DNA from: Piezodorus guildinii | Taxonomy: Eukaryota; Arthropoda; Insecta; Hemiptera; Pentatomidae | Direction: 5' to 3' | NCBI GenBank assembly: GCA_023052935.1 | Contig: CM041292.1 | Span: forward strand, 175,310,400 to 175,374,399 | DNA length: 64,000 bases | Shown: positions 35,301-43,220 of the stretch, piece by piece | How positions within the stretch are numbered: the first letter of the stretch is position 1 | Layout: each line of letters begins with the position of its first letter | Notes under the pieces: generated by a model | The model's database searches: none | Told to the model about the DNA's origin: nothing | What the model saw: the letters and a program-made list of their open reading frames with translations, nothing else | Program-made: the position numbers and the translations under genes

Positions 35301-36211
35301 TGCCACTTATAAATTTATTTTGTATAAATTATAATGCACTTATAAAAATATTATGCATTTTTCTTCATTCAGCAATTTTCCGAAAAACGGCTCTAAAAAT
35401 TTTGACTAAACTCACTTGATGTATGTTGCATAATGTCATGTAGGTTTTGTTTTTTTTTTCATTGAAATTAAGTGAAAGTGCTTAAGTGCCGAATTTTCAA
35501 AATTTCCTTCCCTATACTATCTTTAGGTTTTTTGTTCATAATAACTAACCATTTCTCAATGTTAAAATTAATAAAACATAGCTGAAAATGAAATATAAAA
35601 GAATTTGTTAAACAACTGGAGGAGAAAACAGTAGAAATATTTTTTCAGATTGAATTTTTGTTGTTTTAAGGTTGTTTTTCTTGCAAATAAAATTAGTAAT
35701 ATAGATGTATAATATACCTACCGTAGGAAAGCTAAAGATTTTATAAAAACTTTATCTAATATAATTTAAAAGTTGTATAAGATAATGGAGATTGATGAAA
35801 AATGGATAATAATTTCTATTTTTATATAATTTAACCTAAAATAAATGTTTCCATTGATATTCATTGCAATTCTTTAAACTGTTTTCAATAATAAATAACT
35901 TAAAAGTTCTTAAATTTATTGTAACAATGGAGGTAAGTAAAAGTCATGAGTTGCATGCACCTGGTTTTTTCAGTAATTATCAGCTGTCCACACATTTTAA
36001 TTTTAATATTATGAAATAATTTTTCAATTTTTTGAGTTTTGACATTAATTAATACATCTTACAGAAATCACTATTGGAATGGAGAGAAGTTTTTTGGATC
36101 ATGTTTGGCATTCTGAATGGGACCAATATTCTCTTTATAATGTTTGGATCTGGTGAAGTTCAATCTTGGAACGAGCCTAAACAAAAGGAAACAAACCTCA
36201 ATGAAATGTGA
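18725..36211 (+). CDS. SLC17-family major facilitator transporter (sialin / putative phosphate cotransporter group), 5' incomplete
   Basis: Seven exons join in frame to encode 405 residues and a stop: 18725-18964, 28695-28782, 30589-30806, 30963-31115, 31737-31869, 33324-33562, 36065-36211. All introns are GT-AG and all phases agree (0, 1, 0, 0, 1, 0). Family signatures appear in order: W-D-E-S-T-Q-G and a [11 protein letters not shown] loop after helix 2; T-F-P-A-L and W-A-P-P-L-E-R after helix 4; W-P-x-x-[14 protein letters not shown] before helix 7; and [12 protein letters not shown] at the C-terminus. SLC17 members are usually 450-500 residues, so about 60-90 N-terminal residues with helix 1 are missing, and I found no exon for them upstream. 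By family it is a 12-helix membrane carrier for organic or inorganic anions. The substrate cannot be told from sequence: vesicular, lysosomal and plasma-membrane members share these motifs. Confidence 0.93.
19735..20095 (-). mobile_element. tRNA-derived SINE, family S3
   Basis: Read on the minus strand it starts with an A-box-like 'TAGCTGTGTGACTAGC' and has a good B box, 'GAGTTCGAATCCCAG', about 35 bases on. The body matches 26590-26840 (for example 'CCCCATTTAATT', 'GTGGCC..CAGTTGGCT' on the plus strand). It lies in the first transporter intron. Confidence 0.75.
20096..22009. other. intron sequence, nothing recognised
   Basis: AT-rich part of the 9.7 kb transporter intron. No gene or matched repeat seen. 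Confidence 0.4.
22010..23090 (-). pseudogene. 5'-truncated Jockey-type LINE, reverse transcriptase broken
   Basis: On the minus strand the frame at 23074-22742 carries reverse transcriptase motifs B and [14 protein letters not shown] followed by T-Y-A-D-D-T. After a frame break, 22446-22144 encodes the C-terminal L-W-G-x-x-K-P-S-N and [11 protein letters not shown] block typical of Jockey LINEs. The 3' end (low coordinates) shares 'ACAACAAGTAAATATG' with the copy entering the window at 63840. The endonuclease and the first half of the reverse transcriptase are missing, and the frames do not connect. Confidence 0.85.
23158..23212. repeat. (TA)n microsatellite
   Basis: About 27 uninterrupted TA units. 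Similar shorter runs lie at 17705-17748, 62716-62741 and 63199-63231. Confidence 0.95.
23370..23530 (+). repeat. repeat C, copy 1
   Basis: It is a direct repeat of 24915-25075: both contain 'AAGTTTCATTA.C.CAAAT', 'TTATTATTCAAGAA' and 'CAAAAACTGAAATTAAGATT'. The two copies flank the family B copy and its SINE at a distance of about 1.4 kb. Confidence 0.75.
23925..24835 (+). repeat. dispersed repeat family B, copy 2, interrupted by a SINE
   Basis: It matches 12100-12665 on both sides of the SINE at 24190-24475. The join is exact: the pre-insertion sequence around 'CGAATAACGAATAAA' corresponds to 12375-12395 in the other copy. Confidence 0.75.
24190..24475 (+). mobile_element. tRNA-derived SINE, family S1, nested in family B
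   Basis: It is flanked by a 13 bp duplication, ACGAATAAAAAAA (24177-24189 and 24476-24488). The B box 'GGGTTCAAACCC' is intact at about 24232. The body and the 3' end 'AGTGACGTTAAATAAATAAAC' match the other S1 copies. A short local duplication around 'GGACGTTAAAAGG' is private to this copy. Confidence 0.88.
24915..25075 (+). repeat. repeat C, copy 2
   Basis: Direct repeat of 23370-23530 with scattered differences. It is non-coding. Confidence 0.75.
25859..26140 (+). mobile_element. tRNA-derived SINE, family S1, best-preserved copy
   Basis: It is flanked by a 12 bp duplication, ATATTAATATTT (25847-25858 and 26141-26152). The tRNA-like head has an A-box-like 'TAGCTGGGTGGCTAGC' and the B box 'GGGTTCAAACCC'. 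The tRNA-unrelated body ends 'AAAGTGACGTTAAATAAA'. Length is 282 bp, like the copies at 24190 and 44799. Such elements are transcribed by RNA polymerase III and moved by a partner LINE. Confidence 0.9.
26590..26840 (-). mobile_element. tRNA-derived SINE, family S3
   Basis: On the minus strand the head reads 'GCCCATGGCTGAGTGGCTTG', then, about 35 bases on, the B box 'GAGTTCGAATCCCAC'. This pattern is like a tRNA-Ser. The body matches 19735-20095. Confidence 0.8.
26841..28289. other. intron sequence, nothing recognised
   Basis: AT-rich end of the first transporter intron. No gene or matched repeat seen. Confidence 0.4.
28290..28400 (+). repeat. repeat with hammerhead-like core, copy 1
   Basis: 'CTAATGGAAGCCTACAATG' then 'TTGGTCGAAACGTTGG' matches the copies at 58964 (+) and 39498-39463 (-). 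The flank after it is also similar ('...CCCACTCTAGCTATC' against 'GCCACCCGAACCATC'). Confidence 0.5.
28695..28782 (+). CDS. transporter exon 2 (helix 4-5 loop)
   Basis: 88 bp, entry phase 0, exit phase 1, acceptor TTTTCAG and donor CTG|GTAAGC. It encodes [22 protein letters not shown], a signature stretch of SLC17 proteins between helices 4 and 5. Confidence 0.92.
29353..29765 (+). pseudogene. mariner transposase relic
   Basis: 'TTGGGTTGCCTAAAAAAATA', next to a TA dinucleotide, resembles a mariner 5' terminus. At about 29660-29700 one frame reads [15 protein letters not shown], the block around the second catalytic aspartate of mariner transposases (usually D-N-A-R-P-H). It is preceded by [11 protein letters not shown]. 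Stops and a large internal loss show it is dead. The right end is lost next to the SINE at 29780. Confidence 0.75.
29780..30070 (+). mobile_element. SINE-like element, family S2, with tRNA-like B box
   Basis: The head contains 'GGGATCGAATCCCGGC', a good RNA polymerase III B box. The body matches 3478-3735 through 'CGAATCTCTATATGTACTG'. It ends in a T-run at about 30078. Confidence 0.75.
30589..30806 (+). CDS. transporter exon 3 (helices 5 and 6, start of central loop)
   Basis: 218 bp, entry phase 1, exit phase 0, acceptor TTGTGTAG and donor AAG|GTATAT. It encodes helices 5 and 6 with the motif [12 protein letters not shown]. The cytoplasmic loop follows, with H-P-F-I-S-x-S-E-K-E-Y-L, typical of the family. 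Confidence 0.92.
30963..31115 (+). CDS. transporter exon 4 (helix 7)
   Basis: 153 bp, phase 0 at both ends, acceptor TTTCTTTAG and donor CAG|GTAATT. It encodes [14 protein letters not shown] and [17 protein letters not shown], the loop and helix 7 region conserved in SLC17. Confidence 0.92.
31737..31869 (+). CDS. transporter exon 5 (helix 8)
   Basis: 133 bp, entry phase 0, exit phase 1, acceptor TTCTTTAG and donor ATAG|GTAAGT. It encodes [13 protein letters not shown] and helix 8, then the loop V-A-D-K-I and L-R-K-I-L-A-T-I-G. Confidence 0.92.
32512..32930 (+). repeat. direct duplication of about 190-200 bp, two copies
   Basis: The segment starting 'AACAGTAAAAAGTTAAAAAA' occurs at about 32512 and again at about 32728, with few differences over nearly 200 bp (both contain 'CACATTTCAGACCTAGACC'). 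It lies inside a transporter intron and looks like a recent local duplication. Confidence 0.85.
33024..33103 (+). CDS. candidate alternative terminal exon of the transporter
   Basis: A strong acceptor (TTTTTGTATTTCAG) is followed by a frame that fits the phase-1 exit of the exon ending at 31869. It runs 26 codons, serine- and lysine-rich ([15 protein letters not shown]), to a TAA at 33101-33103. If used, the protein would end after helix 8. No good poly(A) signal was noted nearby. It could equally be a chance open stretch. Confidence 0.3.
33324..33562 (+). CDS. transporter exon 6 (helices 9 to 11)
   Basis: 239 bp, entry phase 1, exit phase 0, acceptor CATTACAG and donor AAT|GTAAGT. It encodes G-P-A-I-G-V-I-L, then the helix 10 region and [15 protein letters not shown], a motif conserved across SLC17. 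Confidence 0.92.
33968..34650. repeat. pair of direct repeats of about 160 bp, 494 bp apart
   Basis: 33968-34130 and 34462-34624 share long identical blocks (for example 'TATTTATAGAATAACACATA', 'GGTACAGTATGGCATTGTTA', 'ATATTACATATAGGTACC'). Similar GC-richer sequence follows each copy ('TTCC.ATTCTCTTGCC'). On the minus strand the second copy reads as the end of an open frame (about 34775-34610, including [16 protein letters not shown]), then a UTR-like part with AATAAA. I do not recognise the protein. The structure suggests the 3' end of a retroposed or duplicated unit. Confidence 0.7.
35045..35985 (+). repeat. family A copy, near full length
   Basis: It runs from 'TATATGAAATAAATAGTAAA' to 'GGTAAGTAAAAGTCATGAG' plus 'TTGCATGCACCTG'. 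Internal blocks such as 'ACACGTTTTAGAATCCTAGG' and 'GAAATTTCATATTTAAGACA' match the copies at 6409, 13545 and 55150. It sits in the last transporter intron. Confidence 0.65.
36065..36211 (+). CDS. transporter last exon (helix 12 and C-terminus)
   Basis: 48 codons plus TGA, entered in phase 0 after TCTTACAG. It encodes [10 protein letters not shown], helix 12 and [12 protein letters not shown]. The protein ends N-L-N-E-M. The length and the polar C-terminal tail are normal for the family. Confidence 0.92.
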   Translation, partial: KSLLEWREVFWIMFGILNGTNILFIMFGSGEVQSWNEPKQKETNLNEM

Positions 36212-36563
36212 TTTGCTAATGTAAAATATGTTTGTAGATATGTAATTATAATCAAAACTAGTGGAAAACATGAAATTTTGTAAATTATTTATTATAATAG
36301 GATAAAGTAAAAACTGTTCAATTTATAACGAGTATTATTAAGATTAAAATAACAATTCAAAAATTGTTATTATTAATTTATTTAAAACAAACTATGAATA
36401 TAAATATGTTAAATGATTATAATTTCTCATTAATGTTTTATTACATATCTAAGTTTATTAATTCATAGAGATACAATAATTTTTATATTAAAATGGTGTG
36501 ATATATTTTAAAATCAAGTAATTTTTCATTACTGTTGTATACTATAGTATGTGCATAAAATTA

Positions 36564-36569
36564 AATAAA
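36564..36569 (+). terminator. candidate poly(A) signal of the transporter
   Basis: AATAAA lies 353 bases after the stop codon in AT-rich sequence. It is the first canonical signal I noted downstream; the cleavage site is unknown. Confidence 0.35.
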
Positions 36570-38977
36570 TCTGATTGATCCCTTAAATCAATTTATTGAA
36601 AATCCTACTCCCAGATTTTTTTTTTTTTGTTTCTTTTCCTTAGTTACATACTTACCTCTAATATCATTATTGAAATTCAGCAGAGTTCATAAATCTAAAC
36701 AATGATATTTTTTTTTTTTTTAATTTAACACATCATAGTTGATGAGGAATGACATAGTCATTTCTCAGGTGTTTTACCTTCACTAACATTTTCTTCGATG
36801 TTTCATACTACAACATAATGAATCTGAATCTTTCAAACATTGTTAGGTTTCATAGGTTGGTTACCTCGGTGAACAATAAAATAAATTAATTCCTTATATG
36901 CTCAAATTGAATTTTAAAAGGTGTTCTCAACTAATTTCAACCACTTGAAAGGAATGGCATATGCAGGACTTTGTTAAGGGGCAAATTAGCTTGAAAATCA
37001 TTAGAGGATGAGATAAGATACCAAAAAATATAAGTCATTTTTCCAAACACTGACTGTATGCATATTAATTTGAAAAGTTAGTGCCTGCTTGGAAGTAAAA
37101 ACAGTCCTTAACTACAGCTTTATCCAAATACCTTATTTTACCTTTGATTTTTTATAATTTATATTAATCCCACCAATCTTTGGAGGGATCCGCAGCTCCT
37201 ACTGCCAAAACCAGTGTTGGAAAGTATTCTTCAAAAATGACAATTTATCTACTCATGAGCTAAAAAAGAATAGGTGCTTCACTATCAATGTGATTGTTAA
37301 TACACATAAAATGAACAATGGCTCCTCCCCTTTACACTCAGATTATATTTTCTTGGATCATTCCTTTGCCAAACTATAAACTCATAATCTGCCTGAAATT
37401 CACAGCCTCCTTCAATTTAAATCAACAGTCCACTTGTTGGAAACAAGATATCAGCATTCTGAGCTTTATATCATATCCCACAGAACTAAAGCTTTCAATC
37501 ATTCCTTTCTTGCTCCTCCCACTGCTTTCTGGAATTCCATTGACTAGTTGCATGGCAGATGTTTATGGTTACCAAGCCAAAATACATTGGTTCCAGTACT
37601 CTGTACTCTTGACCATAACTCATTATCAGAGGCAGCAAAGTGGCAGATAGAATTTGGTCAATAACTCTTAACCTAATATAATTATATCTCCGATCAAAGA
37701 AAATACATATCAAAGATATTTATTAAAAAGTTCTTAGCATTTGGAAATTACAATCCTAACAAGATGGTCCTAAAATCTTCCTTACCTACATATTATGGTT
37801 GCTAGTTCAATGAATGTATTAAAGATAAGAGTTTCTTGATTACAATTCTGTTACAGAAAATGCTATGGACAGACAACAATTCCTATCTTAGCCTTTGTAT
37901 ATATGCCTTCATAAAGGCTGTGAATAAGTTTTATCACTTAATAATGTCAATATTACTGAAAACCTGCTTAATTTATTAATTATCTGCTTAATTTATTACA
38001 CAGGAACAGCCATAATCATTTCTAATGTTGGTACAGTTACATATAGCTTTTTGCTATTTGCAAACCGTTTTTCCAACAGTTGGACTACAGTGAATAAATG
38101 ATCAGTGCACAGTCTCAATTGAATCCTCCTCGTTCCTTGGGTTTCTTTTTCTTTAGCTCCATATCAAACGGATATTTTATTGTAGGTTCTTAAAGAGAAT
38201 ATAGACTGGTTATGGTTATTGTACACTGATAATTAAAAAAATCTTACAAGTAAAATATCTAAAACATTTCTTGTGTAAATAGGTAAATAATACCTTACAG
38301 TTAATCCAATACCTCTCCTTTTTTATATTTATAAATGAAAAATATCTGTAGATCTCACAATTATCTCTTCTATTTCTCCTCTATAACATTTTTTTGTAAA
38401 ACCTATCTATATGAATATTTCTTTCAAAAAGGTTATTAAACATATGCCAGATCCCAGACAACTAGCAATCTTCCAAGCCACTCTCCTTCTTTGGAGTTTT
38501 GTTTTCTGAATTTCTTTCTGAACAAACCTCTTTTTGACCCCTTCAATAGCGGATAAAAGATGCCTCTTACTTCGATTCTTTAGCTTGAAACGTGACAAAA
38601 TATCAAGTGAGAATGTTTATGAGACGGAGAGCTGATAAGGAGAGGTGAAAATCCTGAAAATCAAAATAAATGTTGAAATATCTCTATTTATAATCTTCCT
38701 AACTTTGCAGATTATCTCATCGCTCTTATTTTGGCAGTACCTTTTTCCACAAATCCAACCTATTCTCCCATTAGTATGTATATCTATACTTTTGATATTC
38801 TGGAATATTTACCCATATTTGATTAATAAATAAAACTAGACATTAAACCATCAGATTCAGCAAAATATTAGGGGCCAAAACTATCCAGGAGTCGTGTGAA
38901 AAAATCGGAAAGCTTGCAAGCAAAAAACACATTTTATTTAATATATCTAGTTCTAGTGAAGGTAGAAAAATAAGTTG
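36570..38977. other. intergenic, no supported gene
   Basis: This lies between the converging transporter and Sem1 genes. Two minus-strand stretches look faintly coding: 38598-38407 (basic, 63 codons) and 38188-38123 (lysine-rich, after an acceptor). They have no recognisable family and do not join in frame. Confidence 0.4.
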
Positions 38978-39322
38978 GGTGTCAAAATAACCTTATTTCA
39001 AAGCGGAATAACTAAAAAAATAAGGCATTAAATTAATTAAGTTTTATGCTTGGTAATAACCCTAAAAATATAAATATCGTCAAAACCCTAAAAATATAAA
39101 TATCCTCAAAACAGTACTTTTAATAAGGTTTCTTAAAAACTGTGTTCCTCACTCCTAAAAAGCAATCTTAATCTGGGTACAATTTTTAAGAGACCTTATT
39201 AAAAGTGCTGTTTTAGCAGGATTATTTATATTTTTAAGGTGATTACCAAGCATAAAACTTAAATAATTTACTGGCTTATTTTTTAAAATTATTTCGCTTT
39301 GAAAAAGGGTAATTTTGACACC
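38978..39322. mobile_element. 345 bp palindromic (foldback) element
   Basis: Two arms of about 150 bp are imperfect inverted copies. They begin and end with GGTGTCAAAAT / ATTTTGACACC and share 'AAGTTTTATGCTTGGTAAT' and 'CTTTTAATAAGG'. The left arm has an extra tandem copy of a 26 bp piece ('CCTAAAAATATAAATATC...'). No open frame is present. It is MITE-like; no target duplication was seen. Confidence 0.8.
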
Positions 39323-39399
39323 ATTCCTACAGGGATCCTCTCCATTTAAGTATAAGAATCAGATCCAAGCAATAGAATTACCCAATGATCAACCATAAA

Positions 39400-39510
39400 T
39401 ATTTTGAGAATGTTTGGGTGGAGGACACAAACTATTAGAAAATGGTAAAAAAATTACTAGTGTCCAACGTTTCTACCCACTTTGCAGATTTACATCAGGG
39501 CTTCCAGACA
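39400..39510 (-). repeat. repeat with hammerhead-like core, copy 2
   Basis: On the minus strand 39498-39463 reads CTGATGTAAATCTGC, AAAGTGGGTAGAAACG, TTGG. The flank after it matches the copy at 58905-59080 ('TTTTCTAAT..TTTG', 'CCACCC.AACAT'). Confidence 0.55.
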
Positions 39511-40314
39511 GGAGTCCTTTCTCTTAACATTTTTTTACCACTACCTGAACCATATCATCCTTCATATTCATTTCAGGGTCAAATATTTAATGTTCAATAT
39601 GTTTTTACTGATTACAAAAATTATAATTTGGATTGTTTCAAATTTTATTGAACAATCTGAAGCAGACAAACACAGAAAAGTGAAAATTATAATCGAATTT
39701 CAAACAAATGAGAATACAAAGGCATAAGCGTTTAATCCTTATAAAAAATTCTAAATGGGAGGTTGAGGTTTAGATGAACATAAAAAACTATTAAGATATG
39801 CAATTAATAAAAAAAATATTTATTACAACAATGTAATACAAGATCACATTAATCTTACTTAAAGAAACCCACACATACTGTTAAGGTTCTAAACAAGAAG
39901 AATCAGTATAAAATATATATTCTGAACAAAAATTCATATCAATCAAAAGCTTATACTATATTCAACAAATGATATTAAATTTGAAAAGAAATAAAAAAAA
40001 AATTAATTATTACATTGGCCTAATTATTGGTATGAGGAGTTTTACTTCTGGAATTCCAAAGAGTGAATAAAATGACAGAGAGGACAAATAAGCATATCTC
40101 TTGAAAAATTAATCAGGACAATGGAAAGGTTTTCAGCAGTTCATTCAATAAAATTCAAACTTGCAGATAATTAGAAAATAATTTTAATAATTGAATCTTA
40201 AAGAAATTAATAGATGTGAATTAATTTGCATTAAAAAAATGATGTCATGCTCTAATTTAGAACATTGGAGCAAATTATAAATAACTGAATATAAATAACT
40301 TCTTACAAATATTA
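39511..40314. other. intergenic, nothing recognised
   Basis: AT-rich sequence downstream of the Sem1 gene. Confidence 0.4.
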
Positions 40315-40320
40315 TTTATT
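40315..40320 (-). terminator. candidate poly(A) signal of the Sem1 gene
   Basis: AATAAA on the minus strand, 49 bases past the stop codon. The position is normal for a short 3' UTR. Confidence 0.55.
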
Positions 40321-40368
40321 ATAAAAAAAAGTATATACAAAGAAACATAGAAAAGACTAAGTTATCAG

Positions 40369-40590
40369 TTATGTTTTTAATTGTCTGGTTTTTTCTATTT
40401 CCGCCCGGAGTTGAATACTGAAGTCATCTTCAGTCGTTTCATCATCCCAATTGTCTTCCCAAACATTTATATCAGCATCATCCTCATCTTTCCCAGTCCA
40501 ATTCTCAGCTGGAAATTCTTCAAATTCATCATCTTCTTCTAAGAGACCCAAATCGAGCTTTGGTTTTTCCTTATTGTTTGGATCAGCCAT
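40369..40590 (-). CDS. Sem1: Sem1/DSS1, 26S proteasome lid subunit
   Basis: A complete 73-residue acidic protein. It has the two family blocks: [14 protein letters not shown] (about residues 18-31), and [18 protein letters not shown] followed by Q-L-R-A-E-I-E-K towards the end. The tryptophans and acidic residues that contact partners are present. Length matches known homologues (about 70). By family it is a small disordered subunit of the proteasome lid, also found with BRCA2-type and TREX-2 complexes in the nucleus. It has no coding intron. An acceptor-like 'ATTTTAG' ends two bases before the ATG, so a 5' UTR intron is likely. The gene converges on the transporter gene and diverges from the zinc-finger gene. 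Confidence 0.95.
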   Translation of the reverse strand: MADPNNKEKPKLDLGLLEEDDEFEEFPAENWTGKDEDDADINVWEDNWDDETTEDDFSIQLRAEIEKTRQLKT

Positions 40591-43123
40591 TACTAAAATA
40601 AAACATTAAAAGTTATTAACTGTAAAATTATAATATAAAAAGAACAAATTAAATCAGGCTACAAATAAAATACGACCCTTCAGGAGACATAAAATCTTTC
40701 AACACAAAGAATGACTTTCACAAAGTAAAGGATAAACAGAATCAGTAATTTAACAATATACAATAGCATTAAACAAGATAACATTAGAAATTTTGAATTA
40801 AATTTCATTAAAAAAACCAATAAAAAAAATAGGAAAATTCAAGATACAGACTCTGAAATATAATAGTAACATAAGTAAAACAATCACTACTAAAGAGGCT
40901 ATCATTTGAACAAAAATCACTAAAGTCGAAACAATGAGATTCACTAAACAAGGTTAATTGATTCTACAAATTCAATATAATCAAAGAAGTGTTATGTTTA
41001 AAAAATATAAATTATTTTAAGTCAATAAAGATTAAGTATTACTGCCATTTAAAAAATAAACAATCCATAACTAACCTCTGCAGAGTTTGCTAAACAATGT
41101 TAACTTTCAGCAATTTTGAAGGAAGGTAACAAATGACTATCGGTTTACAACTATCGAGATTCACTCTCAAATTCACCGAGTTAAATTTACATATATATAT
41201 AAGAAAAATCAAGAACATTAATAATTAAACATTAAAAATACTAATATTTTTAAAACTATAAAAAAAAAAATCAAGTGAAATCAACAACTTAAAAAAAAAC
41301 CCACTGAATACAGATGATTGGATGGTAAATGAATTGTAGCTACAAATACACTCACCCATTATATCTACATTCTTCATAGTTGTAAGAAAATAATCCAATT
41401 ATAGATTAAATTAAATTATATTTTCAAAGCCAAAACAAATAAAAATTGATAATCTAGAATAAGATATTAAAGTTTTTCATTTATTTATTTTTTATGTTAT
41501 CTTGAATTTCGTAAGTGCTATTTTGATAGTTTACTCATTACTAAAAAAATGTAATGTTTTAAATAAAATATAAATTTATTGACTAGTAAATCAAAACTAA
41601 TTTTGAAAAATGAACCTTGGACAAATATAAATTAGTTTCATAATTATCCACTTCATTGATATTTGAAATAAACTTCTGCTTCTAAATAAATGTTTCTAGG
41701 CCCATCATTCTCATTTCAGATTTTTTTTTTTTTTTTTTTTTTTCAGAATACGGCAAGTTTGAAATTAAAGTTATTGGATTCCTAATTGAGTGAAGACAAA
41801 TTAACTAATTCAGTACGCAATTGTGAAGTAATTTTCCCAACTATCAGTGAATTATCTACCTCAAAGCATCACATTAAGGCACTTTTAATTTTAGATACAT
41901 GAATTTAAGATATGAACAGCCTATGAGTAACATTGAGGTGTTAGGTTTCAGTTACATACAAACATGAGGTATAAAGCTGGAATTATGGCAAATATTTTAT
42001 CTCCTTTTTTAACAAAGCCATTGATAATTTCTGAAAGTTCTTTGTCCATACCCTTATTCCTAGAATTAGATACTCTATAAACACTTTTTATTATAATAAA
42101 AATTATAAAACTATGTTTTTTGTTTTGATTATTGTTATATAAGAAGTTTTTGTGGCGGTGAAATCAAGAGTAATTTTAATTTTTTTAAATGTCCAAATGT
42201 TGAATTTTTGAATTAAAAAAATTATTTAAACCAAATCATTCAAGATAGGCTTAACAAAACACGGCAAAAGATTTCAAAATACAAGAATGTAATTAAATTT
42301 TGAAAATTTAATTATTTATGTTTATTCGTTTTTTTTTTAAATATTGTTAGTTTATTAATGTATTACAAAAGTCTAAGTCATAAAATATTTTGATTTACTC
42401 ATAATTAGTTTTTAAAAGTTTGATGAAGTCTACTACTGTTTTAATAAATTAAGAAGATTTCTCGGTTTATTATTAATTCTATTCAGTTTCATTTTATTAA
42501 TAGTAAGAGTTAAATAATATATTGATATTTATTTTATTGCTGAAAAAGTATTAGGAATTTATTAAATAACGATAATGGAGTTTCGGTTATGACGTTTCCT
42601 CGGTAATTAAATATGTTTGCAAATAAATGTTAGAAAATTATTGGAAATAAGGACGATTTAAAATTTTAATTCTATACTTCGGGTTAAGAATTAGGCATAT
42701 TTCATTTGTTACTCATACAAATCTTAAAATAGGATGGAACCAATAACTATTACTTTCAAACAGGGAATTACCGCATTATATAAATTATTTTTATTTTTAT
42801 ATTTACATTTTACATTGGCCTTTACCAATTTCACAACATTATCACAGTTAAATGTCTTAATTCTCAGTAATTTGAATGAAGACCTTCAAAGAATGCAAAG
42901 AGTTTCGATGAAGTTATTCAGTGATGCGGGTTTGGCAACATTGAAGTGCTAAGCAAGTCCCAATAACAGCGTTGGATGTAATGGCTTCTACTTTAGGAAT
43001 TGTGTTCTTCTAATGTTTGTACCTTCATGAAGGTCGATGTTCAAAAATGTCGTTGCGCGGGTTTATGTAGATATATTAAGTTTGTTGTATAGTTTTGTTA
43101 CTTATCTATAATATTATATTAAA
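40591..43123. promoter_or_regulatory. intergenic region between divergent Sem1 and zinc-finger genes
   Basis: About 2.5 kb of AT-rich DNA that should hold both promoters. On the minus strand a donor 'ATGG|GTGAGT' at 41357-41350 could end a 5' exon of Sem1. A T-run of about 25 lies near 41720-41745. The frame at 42734-42952 (+) has no recognisable motif. Sequence just before 43124 has a local CpG-containing patch (about 43045-43065). Confidence 0.35.
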
Positions 43124-43220
43124 ATGGCTGAAGACGAAGTTCTAATGGAAGTGATAGTTAATGACTGTGATGAAGTACAATTTTATTCTCCAGCAGATCA
43201 ATGCAAGACTCTATATGAAG
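43124..43220 (+). CDS. zinc-finger gene exon 1 (start codon)
   Basis: Begins [14 protein letters not shown] and is strongly acidic. 97 bp, ending in phase 1 at GAAG|GTAAGC. Confidence 0.8.

Noticed and set aside
37318..37713. Open frames of 110 (+) and 72 (-) codons
   Set aside because: They overlap on opposite strands and show no motif. The minus one soon runs into several stops.
38123..38598. Minus-strand stretches encoding a basic peptide and a lysine-rich C-terminus after an acceptor-like site
   Set aside because: They look faintly coding, but I could not join them in a consistent frame. The one donor that fits the position creates a stop, and no family is recognised.
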